A stretch of 64,000 nt of DNA from Myxocyprinus asiaticus. Its lineage: Eukaryota; Chordata; Actinopteri; Cypriniformes; Catostomidae. Position numbers and translations under genes: made by a program. Shown here piece by piece: positions 42,921-55,651 of this stretch; position 1 is the first letter of the stretch; the number at the start of each line of letters is the position of its first letter. The stretch is taken from contig NC_059388.1 in the NCBI RefSeq assembly GCF_019703515.2, positions 3,519,479 to 3,583,478 of the forward strand. Direction: 5' to 3'. The notes under the pieces are model-generated. The model did not search any database and was not told the DNA's origin. It saw only the letters and a list, made by a program, of their open reading frames with translations.

Positions 42921-45118
42921 TAAGTAGTTGGCAGCAGTTCATCCACTGTGAAGTCCATCGTAGTAGACTGAAGTGATGTCTGGATGGCACAGGCTGCAGT
43001 TAGTTATCATCACTAACTGCAGTGGGAGTCAGACAGCAGGCAGGACCGGAGCTGGGTCTGGCAGGCTCTGGTAACCTCAGGATATGTATCCCGAGGTTGA
43101 GACAGGGAAACAAATAGAATAAAATTAGTGTAGATGTCATTCACTTTAAAGCAGAATTATAGAATACGAGAAGTGTTTCCGGTTCCGGCAGACCTGACTA
43201 ATGCAGCATATCTATGTGATGATGGTAAAATTAGGTGTATGCCTGGCTGAATAGATGAGTCTTTAGGCTAGACTTAAACTGAGAGTGTGTCTGAGTCCTG
43301 AACAATGCTAGGAAAACTATTCCATAGATTAGGAGCCAAAGAGGAGAAGGATCTCCCTCATTTTGTGGATTTTGATATTCTAGGTATTATTAACAGACTA
43401 GAATTTTGCGATCATAGAGAACATGATGGACTATAGTGTGGTAGAAAGTGGCTTAAGTACTGTGGAGCTAGACCTTTTAAAGGTTTTTAAGTAATTAGCA
43501 GAATTTTTAAATTAATATGAAATTTAGGTAGCCAATATAGAGACGATACAATGCCGCTGATATGATCATATTTCTTAGTTTTTAACCAATTGGAGTATAT
43601 TTAGTGAACCTGGAGGATATCCTCACAGTAATGCATTACAATAATCTAGTCTTGAGGTCATGAACACATGAATTAGTTTTTCAGCATCAGAAACAGAAAG
43701 CATGTGCTGTAACTTAGCAGTATTTCTGAGGTGGAAGAATGCTGTTCTACAAACATTGGAAATGTAATTTTCAAATGACAGATTGTTATCAAATAACACC
43801 TAAGTTTTTCACAGTAGAAGACGACATAACAGTACATCCATCGAGAGTAAAATTATATTTTAGCGGCTTGTTTTTAGACATTTTTGGTGCAATAATTAGT
43901 AGCAATTATTAGTCATTTTGTTGGAATTGAGTCAAGTAAAGTCATTTTTATTTGTATAGCGCTTTTCACAACATACATCTTTTCAAAGCAGCTTTACAGA
44001 AAATTATGCTATAACAGAGTAGAAGGAAACTTCTAGCCATCCAATCTTTGATATAATTTATTTACACTGAGAACTTAGAGAATGGTGAAATTTCATCAGG
44101 TTTCGAAGAAATATAATGTTGGGTATTTTCTGCAAAACAGTGAAAACTAATTCCACGGTTCCTGATAATGTCTCCCATGTGAAGCATATATAAGGAGAAA
44201 AGCAGATGCCCTAAAAACTGATCTTTATGGCACTCCATACTTAACTTTAGTTTTATCTGACAATTCCTCATTTACACAGACAATGTGGTAGCGGTTGGAA
44301 AAATACGACTTAAACCAAGCTAATGCCTGTCCACAATTCCCAACATAATTGTCAAGCTTATCCAAGAGAATGTCATGATTTATGATGTTGAAGGCAGCAC
44401 TAAGCTCCAAAAGCATTAGAAGTGTAATGCAGCCACGATCAGATAACAAGAGCAAGTCATTTGTAACTCTGATAAGTGCAGTCTCTGTACTATGATAGGG
44501 CCTAAATCCTGACAGAAATTATTCATATACAGTATACCCTTTGTCTGTAAAAATTAACAGTAGGGAGGACACTACCTTTTCTAGTATTTTCGACATAATT
44601 GGGAGATTGGTCTATAATAAGCTAACTCTCCAGGATCAAGCTGTGGTTTTATAACTGCCAGCTTAAAGTTTCTTGGGACATGACCTAAGGATAATGATGA
44701 GTTAATAATATTAAGAAGAGGTTCTGAGATTACAGGAAACACCTCTTTTAGGAGCTTAGTCTGTATTGGGTGTAAAATACATGTTGTTGCTTTTGATGTT
44801 TTGATACGTTTTGTTAACTCTTCCTGGTCTTTGATAGAGAAGGACTTATGTTGCACGTAGGGAATAACATGAGGAACTGTCTTTTGAGGTGCTATGGCAG
44901 ATGGTTGCATAAATCCAATTTTGTTTCTGATGATTTCAATTTTATCTGTAAAGAAATTCTTAAAGTCATTACTACTGTGCTGCGATAGAATATCTGATTC
45001 AGTCAAAGCTTGATTCCTTACCAATTTAGCCACAGTACTGAATGAACACCTAGGATTATTGTGGTTATTTTCTATGAGTTTTCTAAAATATGCAGAGATA
45101 TGCATGTCTCTAACTCAT
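42921..45118 (-). mobile_element. LINE family C, copy C2
   Basis: Minus-strand copy truncated in the 3' UTR at 42921 and at the 5' side near 45118. Frames give FRKLIENNHNNPRCSFSTVA, FFTDKIEIIRNKIGFMQ, VIKPQLDPGELAYYRPIS, LSAAFNIINHDILLDKL (motif A; the expected Asp-Xaa-Ser-Ala-Ala-Phe is LELSAAF) and HCFAENTQHYISSK, where the YADD box has become FAEN. Inactive. It carries the tail insertion at 43933 but not the solo LTR of C1. Confidence 0.85.
43933..44016 (-). mobile_element. 84-bp LINE-C tail insertion with 4-bp TSD
   Basis: C1 reads GGAATTGAGTAGAAGGAAA without interruption. C2 has 84 extra bases here between GAGT (43929-43932) and GAGT (44017-44020). The insert matches the 3' end of family C as seen at 19148-19230 (TAGC(A/G)CTTTTCA(A/C)AAC, TTTCAAAGCAGCTTTACAG), in the same orientation as the host copy. 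Confidence 0.85.
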
Positions 45119-45164
45119 TAATCTTCTCTGTCAACTAGGGTTGCCACCCATCCCATAAAATATG

Positions 45165-45479
45165 GGCTCGTTTGAGTATTTCTGTAACTGCTGATCTCCT
45201 GGGATTTTCACACACAACAGTCTCTAGAATTTACTCCGAATGGTGCCAAAAAACATTCAGTGAGTGGCAGTTCTGTGGAAGGAAATGCCTTGTTGTTGAG
45301 AGAGGTCAACCGAGAATGGCCAGACTGGTTAGAACGACAAAGTCTACGGTAACTCAGATAACCGCTCTGTAAAATTGTCAGAATGCTATTCTGAGATGTG
45401 GGTTGGTGCTGTTTTTGCGGCACGAGGGGGACCTACACAATATTAGGCAGGTGGTTTTAATGTTGTGGCTGATCAGTGT
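45165..45479 (+). mobile_element. Deleted Tc1-like element, family T2b, copy 2
   Basis: Transposase N-terminal frame MSISVTADLLGFSHTTVSRI with YSEWCQKTFSEWQFCGRKCL, then VERGQPRMARLVRTTKSTVT. It jumps at TGCTATTCTGAGATGTGGGT to ACCTACACAATATTAGGCAG and the terminus TGTTGTGGCTGATCAGTG. The same junction as at 40060 marks a shared internal deletion. Confidence 0.75.
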
Positions 45480-45482
45480 ATA

Positions 45483-45847
45483 TACTGAAGGTAGGCCTTA
45501 AAATACATCTACAGGTACACCTCCAATTGACTCCAATTAGCCTATCAGAAGCTTATTGGCTAATTGTCTAAAGGCTTGACATAATTTTCTGGAATTTTCC
45601 AAGCTGCTTAAAGGCACAGTTAACTTAGAGTATGTAAACTTCTGTCCAACTAGAATTGTGACATAGTCAATTAAAAGGGAAACAATCTGTCTGTAAACAA
45701 TTGTTGGAAAAATTACTTGTGTAATTTACAAAGTAGATGTCCTAAATGACTTGCCGAAACTATAGTTTACTAATATGACATTTGTGGAATGGTTAAAAAT
45801 GAGTTTTAATGACTTCAGTCTAAGTGTATGTAAACGTCTGACTTCAA

Positions 45848-45850
<3 letters not shown>
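45483..45850 (-). mobile_element. Sleeping Beauty/Tdr1-like left inverted repeat, isolated
   Basis: On the minus strand it starts CAGTTGAAGTCAGACGTTTA, the terminus of Tdr1/Sleeping Beauty-type Tc1 elements. It has the outer direct repeat (45824-45850) and an inner copy GTTGGACAGAAGTTTACATA near 45628-45650, the IR/DR layout of this group. It points away from the transposase at 45913, so it is the left end of another copy or an inverted piece. Confidence 0.8.

Positions 45851-45912
<62 letters not shown>
45851..45912 (+). repeat. (TA)n microsatellite
   Basis: About 31 TA units between two Sleeping Beauty-like segments. Confidence 0.95.
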
Positions 45913-46947
<1,035 letters not shown>

Positions 46948-46974
46948 TATATATATTTATTTTGTGTTTTCAAT

Positions 46975-47230
46975 TTAGCAAAGGGTGAATATAATTTACA
47001 AATCATTCCTTTTTGTTTTTATTAGCATTATTTATACTGTTTCAACTTTTTTAGAATTGGGGTTGTGTGTATATACACAACCCCAGTTCTAAAAAAGTTT
47101 TAAAAAAGTAAAAAAAAAAAAAATTTACTGTACATTTTCCAAAAACATTGAAATCCACAAGGTAAAACATCATATAATGTGTAGTTGTAGTGCTTTTAAT
47201 ATAGCAAAGGGTGAATACAATTTAAAAGCA
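46975..47230. mobile_element. Two transposon ends head to head (palindrome)
   Basis: The arms 47044-47068 and 47075-47099 are complementary with one mismatch (AACTTTTTTAGAATTGGGGT type), around a GTATAT centre. The phrase AGCAAAGGGTGAATA(T/C)AATTTA(C/A)AA occurs on both outer sides (46978 and 47201). The termini ACAACCCCAATTCTAAAAAA are of a kind found in fish DNA transposons; the superfamily is not assigned here. Confidence 0.55.
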
Positions 47231-47981
47231 GTAATTTTAAAAGTGAGGGGGACACAGCTGTCAGTAGGTGGCTTGCACAGTCCCAACACTTACAGTGCAG
47301 TATTAATATATTACAGTATATATTAATATAATACAATAATTATATTAATATATATGTATTATTTACTTTTAATATTTGTAGTATTTTAAAGATTCAAGTA
47401 TTGCAAAATAATTGCAACATTTTGCTAAATTTGCTGCAAAAATAAAGGGCATCTTGGAGCACTTGCTTCTGTTTCACACATGACAGTAAAAGACTGAGCA
47501 CAAGCTGGTCAGGAATAAATTCTTTAATTAATTACAATAATGACAGTTGTGCATGTGCACAATTTTATTTTTTTATTCTGTGCTTGTGCATTGTGGAATT
47601 TAAATCTATCCATGTGGGTCAAGTGTTTTGACTATGTTCACCAAAATTCGTTCAGATCAATTTAATGATTCAGTGACCATTTCTGGTAATGGACAAATTA
47701 GTGTCTTGTGTGAAATTAGTCACTGAATCAACCATCAAAAGATAATTTTTGTCTTTTAAAATTTGTATGTCTACAGACTACAAACAGACATTAGTAGAGG
47801 TTTTAAGCATTATAAGAACAAAGCAAATCTATCATTTCCCTACAGTTTGTGAGCTGCTGAGCATGACTTTTATTAAAAGACAACAATAATAGTCTTATAA
47901 TGAGTTTCAATAACGTCTGTACATTTTCATGTATAAAAAGTTTGTCTACATATCTATTCACTTCAGCAAATGGCCTAATTT
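47231..47981. other. No gene seen
   Basis: AT-rich DNA with no recognised repeat ends or coding. Confidence 0.45.
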
Positions 47982-50900
47982 GGACTCAGGATAGCGCAGA
48001 GTATGGCTGCTGCGTTGCGAGCTCCGACACAACATTGCAGTTTTTTGTTTGTTTTGTTTACAGTTCTTATGTTTTTTGTCTTGGATGTTGTCTGCCTTAT
48101 TGTATACGATAGACAAACACTTTTGGACATTGGTTCTGCAATTGCACACCGAAAACGGGACTTCCAATTCCTCAATGCCAACCCACTGTTTACAAACAAG
48201 CGAGCGGAGCCCTTTGTCTGGGCAGCCCGGCTACGGAAACACAGAAGGAAAAGGGGAGATAGAGCCGCCGTTCTCATCAGAGTAAGACGTCGTGCAAATC
48301 AACCCCCGCTACCCAGTATTCTACTGACAAATGTTCAGTCTCTGGACAACAAACTCTGCGAGCTGAGAGCGCAGATCTCTTTCCAACGAGAGACGAGGGA
48401 CTGCTGCATTATCTGCCTTACCATAACTTGGATGTTTGCGGAGATTCCAGATTCAGCCATTGAACCTGTGGGGTTCTCCGTGTACCGAGCGGACAGAGCG
48501 AAATACCTCTCAGGTAAAAGCAGAGGTGGTAGTATATGTTTTATGATCAACAAATCCTGGTGTGATCAGAGGAATGTACATTCTATCAAGTCTTTCTGCT
48601 CTCCTGATCTGGAATTTCTAATGCTACTGTGTCGACCATTCTGGCTACTGAGGGAATTCACAGCGGTCATTATCACTGCTGTGTACATCCCGCCACAAGC
48701 CGACACAGACTGGGCACTCAAGGAACTGTATGGGAGTATAAGTGAGCAGGAAACTACGCACCCTGAGGCCACGTTCACTGTGACCGGGGACTTTAACAAA
48801 GCCAGTTTCAAATCAATCACACCGAAATACTACCAACATATCAGTTTCAACACATGAGGGTACCGGGTTTTGGACCATTGCTACTCTCCCTTCCGGGATG
48901 GCTACAAATCCCTCCCCCGCCCACCATTTGGCAAATCAGACCACTCTTCTGTTCTCCTTCTGCCCGCTTACAGGCAGAAACTGAAACAGGAAGCACCCAC
49001 CCTCAGAATGATCCAGTGCTGGTCTGACCAATCAGATTCTATGCTACAAGACTGTTTTGATCACGCGGACTGGGAGATGTTCCGGTCCGCCTCTGATGAC
49101 GACATCGAGGTTTACGCTGATAGCGTAACGTGTTTAATTAGAAAGTGCGTAGAGGACGTTGTTCCGACCAAAACAATACGGATCTACCCTAACCAGAAAC
49201 CATGGGTTAATAGTGATGTTCGTGCGGCACTTAATTCCGGGAATGTGGAGGAGCATAAACAAGCCAGTTATGCCCTCCGCAAAACTATCAGAGCAGCAAA
49301 ACTCCAGTACAGGGACAAGATTGAAGGACAGTTCAACACCACTGACTCTAGAAGCATGTAGCAGGGAATTAATATCATCACGGACTACAAAGGGAATAAA
49401 AACTCCACCGTGAACACTGCTGCCTCTCTCACGGATGAGCTAAATACTTTTTATGCTCATTTCGAGGGAAATAACACCGCCCTCGCGGAGAGAGCTCTCG
49501 CGGCCAAAGCTACAGAGGTTAGTTTGCTCTCTGTCTCTGTAGCGGATGTAACCCGATCCTTCCGACGGGTGAATATTCGTAAAGCCGCGGGTCCAGATGG
49601 CATTCCGGGCCATGTCATCGGAGCGTATGTGAACCAACTGGCTGGTGTTTTTACAGACATTTTCAACCTTTCCCTCTCCTTGTCTGTAGTCCCCACATGC
49701 TTCAAAACATCCACCATTGTGCCTGTACCAAAGCAATCCAAAATCACTTGCTTAAATGACTGGCATCCTGTTGCTCTAACCCCCATCGGACCCATTGCAG
49801 TTTGCATTCCGCAACAACCGCTCCACTGATGATGCCATTGCATCTACACTACACACTGATCTCTCCCACCTGGAAAAAAGGAACACTTATGTGAGAATGC
49901 TGTTTGTAGACTACAGCTCAGCATTCAACAGCATAGTGCCCTCCAAGCTTTATGAGAAACTCCGGGCTCTGGGCTTAAACAGCTCACTGTGCAGCTGGAT
50001 CTTGGACTTCCTGTCAAGCAGATGCCAGGTAGTTAGAATGGGCAGCAACATCTCCTCATCACTGACCCTCAACACTGGAGCCCCACAGGGCTGTGTTCTC
50101 AGCCCACTCCTATATTCCCTATATACACATGACTGTGTGGCAACACACAGCTCCAATGCCATCATTAAGTTTGCTGATGATACGACGGTGGTAGGTCTGA
50201 TCACTGACAATGATGAAACAGCCTACAGAGAGGAGGTGCACGCTCTGACACGCTGGTGTCAGGAGCACAACCTCTCCCTCAATGTCAGCAAGACCAAGGA
50301 GCTTGCAGTGGACTTCAGGAGAAAAGACTGAGAACACAGCCTCATCACCATCAATGGAGCACCAGTGGAGAGAGTCAGCAGCTTCAAGTTCCTCGGTGTT
50401 CACATCACAGAGGAACTCACATGGTCCATCCACACTGAGGCCATTGTGAAGAAGGCTCATCAGTGCCTCTACTTCCTGAGACAGCTGAAGAAATTTGGAA
50501 TGAACCACCACATCCTCACACGGTTCTACACCAGAACTGTACAGAGCATCCTGACTGGCTGCATCACTGCCTGGTATGGCAATAGCACCGCCCACAACCG
50601 CAAAGTCTAGTAAAGGGTGGTGCGAACTGCCAGACACATCATCGGAGGTGAGCTTCCCTCCCTCCAGGACATATATACTAGGCGGTGTGTGCAAAAAGTT
50701 CAGAGGATCATCAGAGACTCCAGCCACCTGAGCCATGGGCTGCTTTCACTGCTACCATCGGGCAGGCAGTATCGCAGCATCAGGACCCACACCAGCTGAC
50801 TTCATGACTGCTTCTTCCCCCAAACAATCAGACTTTTGAACTCTTGATCTCTCATGATCAACATACATCAGCACTGCATTTTATTAATCTTATTATCTCA

Positions 50901-51021
50901 CACTGGACTGTCATAAATTATATTCTTTCTTAACAACACACTGGCAACTGACAATCAACCGACAGCCTGAATGTCAATACAGTACAATACAACCTACTGT
51001 ATTTTTTATATATACTTTATA
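47982..51021 (+). mobile_element. LINE family A, copy A4, 3' end lost
   Basis: Plus-strand copy with the family's 5' start GGACTCAGGATAGCGC at 47982. It runs through endonuclease and RT into the 3' UTR and stops at 51021, where a Tc1 element begins at a TA site. The rest of the 3' UTR and the (GATTT)n tail are not found on the far side, so more than a simple insertion happened. Confidence 0.9.
48003..50799 (+). pseudogene. LINE A4 endonuclease-RT, several stops
   Basis: The endonuclease frame 48003-48857 holds LLTNVQSLDNK, ICLTITWMFAEIPDS (Ile for the catalytic Glu of LTETW) and TVTGDFNKASFK. A TGA at 48855 replaces the CGA Arg codon of other copies, a CpG-type change. The frame continues to a TAG at 49359 (Trp in others). 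The RT has [15 protein letters not shown], then a deletion of about 67 bp near 49787 that removes SKCFERLI...SVLP. It then reads [23 protein letters not shown] and [10 protein letters not shown], with further stops at 50329 and 50608. Catalytic RT residues survive but the protein cannot be made whole. Confidence 0.9.
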
Positions 51022-51023
51022 TA

Positions 51024-51991
51024 CAGTTGTGCTCAAAAGTTTGCATACCCTGGCAGAAATTGTGAAATTTTGGCATTGATTTTGAAAATAGGACTGATCA
51101 TGCAAAAAACTGTCTTTTATTTAAGGATAGTGTTCATATGAAGCCATTTATTATCACATAGTTGTTTGGCTCCTTTTTAAATCATAATGATAACAGAAAT
51201 CCCCCAAATGGCCCTGATCAAAAGTTTACATACCCTTGAATGTTTGGCCTTGTTACAGAAACACAAGGTGACACACACAGGCTTAAATGGAAATGAAAGA
51301 ATAATTTCCCACACCTGTGGCTTTTTAAATTGCAGTTAGTGCCTGTGTATAAATAGTCAATGAGTTTGTTAGTTCTTACGTGGATGCACTGAGCAGGCTA
51401 AATACTGAGCCATGGGGAGTAGAAAAGAACTGTCAAAAGACCTGTGTAACAAGGTAACGGAATTTTATAATGATGGAAAAGGATATAAAAAGATATCCAA
51501 AGCCTTGAAAATGCCAGTCAGTACTGTTCAATCACTTATTAAGAAGTGGAAAATTCGGGGATCTCTTGATACCAAGCCAAGGTCAGGTAGACCAAGAAAG
51601 ATTTCAGCCACAACTGCCAGAAGAATTGTTCAGGATACAAAGAAAAACCCACAGGTAACCTCAGGAGAAAAAGACGGTGTGGTTGTTTCAAGGAGCACAA
51701 TACTTGTTGACCCCTCTCCAAACATAGCGCTTATAGTTGTGACCATAAAGCTCTATTTTGGTCTCGTCACTCCAAATTACAGTGTGCCAGAAGCTGTGAG
51801 GCATGTCAAGGTGTTGTCGGGCACATTGTAACCGGGCTTTTTTGTGGCATTGGTGCAGTAAAGGCTTCTTTCTGGCAACTCGACCATGTAGCTCATTTTT
51901 GTTCAAGTATCGTCGTATTGTGCTCCTTGAAACAACACCGTCTTTTTCCAGAGCAGCCTGTATTTCTCCTGAGGTTACCTGTGGGTTTTTC
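51024..51991. mobile_element. Rearranged Tc1-like element, family T4
   Basis: The left end CAGTTGTGCTCAAAAGTTTG starts at 51024 after a TA. On the plus strand the transposase N-terminus follows from ATG 51412 (MGSRKELSKDLCNKVTEFYN, KKISKALKMPVSTVQSLIKK, GRPRKISA) to about 51703. From there to 51991 the same gene runs on the minus strand: [39 protein letters not shown] and VIWSDETKIELYGHNYKRYV with the first catalytic Asp. A segment of about 75 bp is present in both halves, so they overlap as an inverted duplication. No right terminus: DIRS sequence begins at 51992. Confidence 0.8.
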
Positions 51992-52900
51992 TCGGATGCG
52001 GAAGCCTCAGCTGGGCTCCTCCCTTCGGGTGCAATCACCGGCTGATGTGGAGATGATGACATGCTTTCCCGGGCAGCCGCGAGCATCGGGCTAGAGTGGA
52101 ACCCTCCGCTCTTCCCTGAACCCTCGCGGCTCGATGATTGGTTCCTGGGCTCGCGGCGCCGCTCAAAGCCACACCCTGCTCCCATTCCTTTCTTCCCGGA
52201 AGTGCATGAAGAGCTGACAAGGTCATAGGAGGCACTTTTTACTGCCCGGTCCCGATCTTTTCAGCTTCACCGCCCTCACTACCCTCGATGGTGGGGCGGC
52301 CAAGGGCTATTCGGCAATCCCCCGGTGGATAAAGAAGCTCGCGGTGCACCTATGCCCGCAGAGCACCGCCCCCCGTCCAAGGCCTGTAGGCTTACATCGT
52401 CTCTGACAACCAAGGCCTACGGTGCCGCTGGACAAGCCGCCTCTGCCCTTCATGCCATGGCTCTCCTGCAAGCCCACCAAGGCACTAAAGGAACTGCATG
52501 AGGGTAGTTCCGCCCCGGGATTGATGCAGGAACTGCGCTCAGCGACTGACCTCGCTCTCCGACTGACGAAGGTCATGGTGTGGTCTCTCGGGCGGACGAT
52601 GTCCACATAGACCACTAGGTCCAGGAACGCCACGTTTGGCTCAACCTGGTCGAGATGGGTGAGGCCGACAGGACACGGTTCCTTGCTGCCCCCATCTCCC
52701 AGGCTGGCCTATTTGGCAACACCGTCAAGGACTTTGCCCAGCAGTTCTTGACGGTGGAGCAGCAGATGGAGGCTATCCGGCATATCCTGCCTCGGCGCGG
52801 CTCAAGATCCCGCACCCCATCTGCTCATCGCCAAGGGCGTCCCCCTGCAGTGACTGCACTGGCTCCACCACAGCTCGCTCCTTTGGCCAGGTCCTAGCAT
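51992..52900 (+). pseudogene. DIRS gag-type ORF, broken
   Basis: Frames read LEWNPPLFPEPSRLDDWFLG, PIPFFPEVHEELTRS, TTLDGGAAKGYSAIP-like LDGGAAKGYSAIPRW, TKAYGAAGQAASALHAMALL, LKELHEGSSAPGLMQELRSA and TDLALRLTKV, then AGLFGNTVKDFAQQFLTVEQ with QMEAIRHILPRRGS. These are in the order of the fish DIRS Gag-like protein, with shifts near 52260 and 52450. Presumed structural protein of the particle. Confidence 0.8.
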
Positions 52901-53349
52901 AGAGCCCACCGCAGGAAGCAGACACCACCCGTCTCACGGCTGCCAAGAACCCATGAAAGGCTTCAAAGTGCCCCTGTGACGGGCGACCCAGGGATGACGA
53001 AACCCGCTGCTCTGGAGCTGGTAAGCAGACCACTACATCCCCCGGTCGAGAGCTGGGAGGAGAATCTTTTTATTACCTTTGCATTTAATTGCGCTGCATG
53101 CCCAAGTGGCTGCAGTACCCAAGAGTTCAGAAAGAGTAGTTCCCTTGTTCCCTGGGTCACATATCCGGTGTGCACGGCCGTCATCACGACCACCATCCAC
53201 CACTGAGCGCCCAGCTGTGGCACAAATCCACCCCCGATGTGACAGTCTCCATGGGTCACGAGGCCAGTCCTCTTCCTCCCCCGTCCCAGGCTGTTCCGGG
53301 GGTGGTCACAAGGAGCCAAGTAAGTACTTCGATGTCCCTGAACTCAGCA

Positions 53350-54954
53350 CAGCCACGACATGGTGTGGCACCTCGAGCTCCGCCCCGCCGCGAGGCCCCA
53401 CCCGCCGGTACGTCCGATGAGATTGTCCCTTTGGTCCCCCTCGCGTGGAGCTTGGATGCGTGGCTTGCGCTTTCCAATCCGTCGCGATGGCTGGTCCGGA
53501 CCGTCCTACTCGGCTACACGATTCAGTTCGCCAGGCATCCGCCTAGGTTCAACGGGATCCACTTCATCTGGGTGAAAGACGAAAATGCTGCTACCTTGCA
53601 CGCGGAGATCGACACCCTCCTACTGAAGGGTATGATAGAACCTGTCCCTCCGGCCAAGATGAAGAAGGGGTTTTACAGCTCCTACTTCATCGTACCAAAA
53701 AAAAGGCAGTGGGTTGCGGCCAATCTTGAACCTGCGAGTACTGAACCGGGCTTTACACAGACTCCTGTTCAAGATGCTGATGCAAAAATGCATTCTGGTG
53801 AGCGTCCGGCATCAAGATTGGTTTGCGGCGGTAGACCTGAAGGACGTGTACTCCCACGTCTTGATTCTACCTCGACAAAGACCCTTCCTGCGCTTTGCAT
53901 TTGGGGGTCAGGCGTATCAGTACATGGTCCTCCCTTTCGGCCTGTCCTTGTACCCTCACGTCTTCATGAAGGTCGCAGAGGCAGCCCTTGCCCTGTTAAG
54001 GGAAGTGGGCATTCGCATTCTCAACTATCTTGATGATTGACTAATCCTAGCTCACTCTTGGGACATGTTGTGTGCAAACATGGACTTGGTGCTCTCACAC
54101 CTCAGCCGATTAGGGCTTCGGGTCAACTGGGAAAAGAGCAAGCTCCTCCCGGTTCAGAGCATCTCTTTTTTCAGTTTGGAGTTGGCTCTCTGACAGCGCG
54201 CCTCATGAACGAGCGTGCACAGTCGGTGCTGGCCTGTTTGAAGGTGTTCAAACAGAAAACAGTGGTTCCACTGAGGCTCTAGGGGCATATGGCATCCTCA
54301 GCGGTGGCCACCCCGCTCGGGTTAATGCATATGAGACTGCTTCAGCACTGGCTTCAGACCTGAGTCCCGAGATGGGCATGGCACCGCGGGACATATCGCG
54401 TGGTCATCACGCTGGTCTGTCACCGTCTTTTCAGCCCTTGGACCGACCCCTTGTTTCTACGGGCAGGTGTTCCCCTAGAGCAGGTCTCCAGGCACGTCGT
54501 GGTCATGACAGACGCCTCCAAAATGGGCTGGGGTGCTGTTTGCAATGGGCACGCAGCTGCCGGCTTATGGACGCAACTGCATTGGCACATCAACTGCCTC
54601 GAGTTGTTGGCAATTCTGCTCGCCCTGCGGAGGTTCCAGCCATTGATCCAGGGCAAGCACGTGTTAGTTTCGGACAGACAACACGGCAACGGTAGCATAT
54701 GTTAACCGCCAAGGCTGTCTGCGATCTCGTTGTATTTCACAACTCGCCTGCTGTCTCCTCCTCTGGAGTCAGCAGCACTTCAAGTCGCTGCGAGCCACTC
54801 ACCGGGTGACCTCAATACTACATTGGACGCGCTGTCACGGCAGGTTACCCTCAGGGGAGAGTGGAGACTCCACCCTCAGGTGATCCAGCTGATTTGGAGT
54901 CGATTTGGACAGGCACAGGTAGACCTGTTCGCCTCCCAAGAATCCTCCCACTAA
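53350..54954 (+). pseudogene. DIRS reverse transcriptase-RNase H, frameshifted
   Basis: The first frame has VRTVLLGYTIQFARHPPRFN, LHAEIDTLLLKGMIEPVPPA and FYSSYFIVPKK. A shift in an A run at 53696-53704 moves to PILNLRVLNRALH, WFAAVDLKDVYSHVLILPRQ (motif A), LRFAFGGQAYQYMVLPFGLS and ILNYLDD, where a TGA stop replaces the Trp that normally follows YLDD. Further on are LVLSHLSRLGLRVNWEKSKL, then RNase H: VVVMTDASKMGWGAV (Asp), HINCLELLAILLALRRF (Glu) and SDRQHGNG, a shifted form of TDNTATV. The end reads LNTTLDALSRQ and SRFGQAQVDLFASQE. Confidence 0.85.
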
Positions 54955-55614
54955 TATGCGTTTCCCCCAGTGAGCCTACTTGCACAGTGCCCTGTTCTGG
55001 GGTAGGTGCTCCGCATGTGGCGGTTCCCTGTAAGGTAAACCCCATGCGATGTATATCTTCCGCTAATTAATTTCCCTGTTGGCAAACTGCATCTTCCTTG
55101 GGCAAAGCCCCTCTGCCCCAGTCCCCATGTTTGTAGTAACTCCTCCCCCGTTGGGTAGGATCTACCTTGAGACTCTCCACATGGTCGGCAAGACTTATAT
55201 TCCATGATATTTCCACTTAAATATCCCCCCCTCTCTTTGGGCAATGTGTGGTCTCCGCAGTGTCCTCCCCTTGGGAGGGACACCCCCCGACTAGACCTGG
55301 CGGCCCAGTCGGATAATCCCCTTCTTTTTTAGGGAGTGGAACAAAAGAAGGGGAAAAGAGGCCACGACTGGGTTAGCCTGTCTCTATCTTTTGGGTAGTC
55401 GACTTGTCCCCAAAGGGCCGTTCGACACTCGTAACTATGTTGGGGGAGGTTACGTGTTGACCTGGTGTGTTGGCTATGAGGCACACAGTGGTCTGCCCAT
55501 CACACACCGCCAGTTCACGTAACATAGTTCAGCCAGTTGTGGCGTTTCATATAGGGACCCCTAGTGTCACTACATCGACACAACATCGAGTGAGTGACAG
55601 ATAGGGAACGTCAT

Positions 55615-55651
55615 GGTTACTTGTGTAACCTCCGTTCCCTGATGGAGGGAA
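55615..55651 (+). other. Twin hairpins in the DIRS 3' region
   Basis: GGTTAC (55615-55620) pairs with GTAACC (55625-55630) around TTGT. TTCCCT (55635-55640) pairs with AGGGAA (55646-55651) around GATGG. Both stems are perfect 6-bp inverted repeats. Confidence 0.8.
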
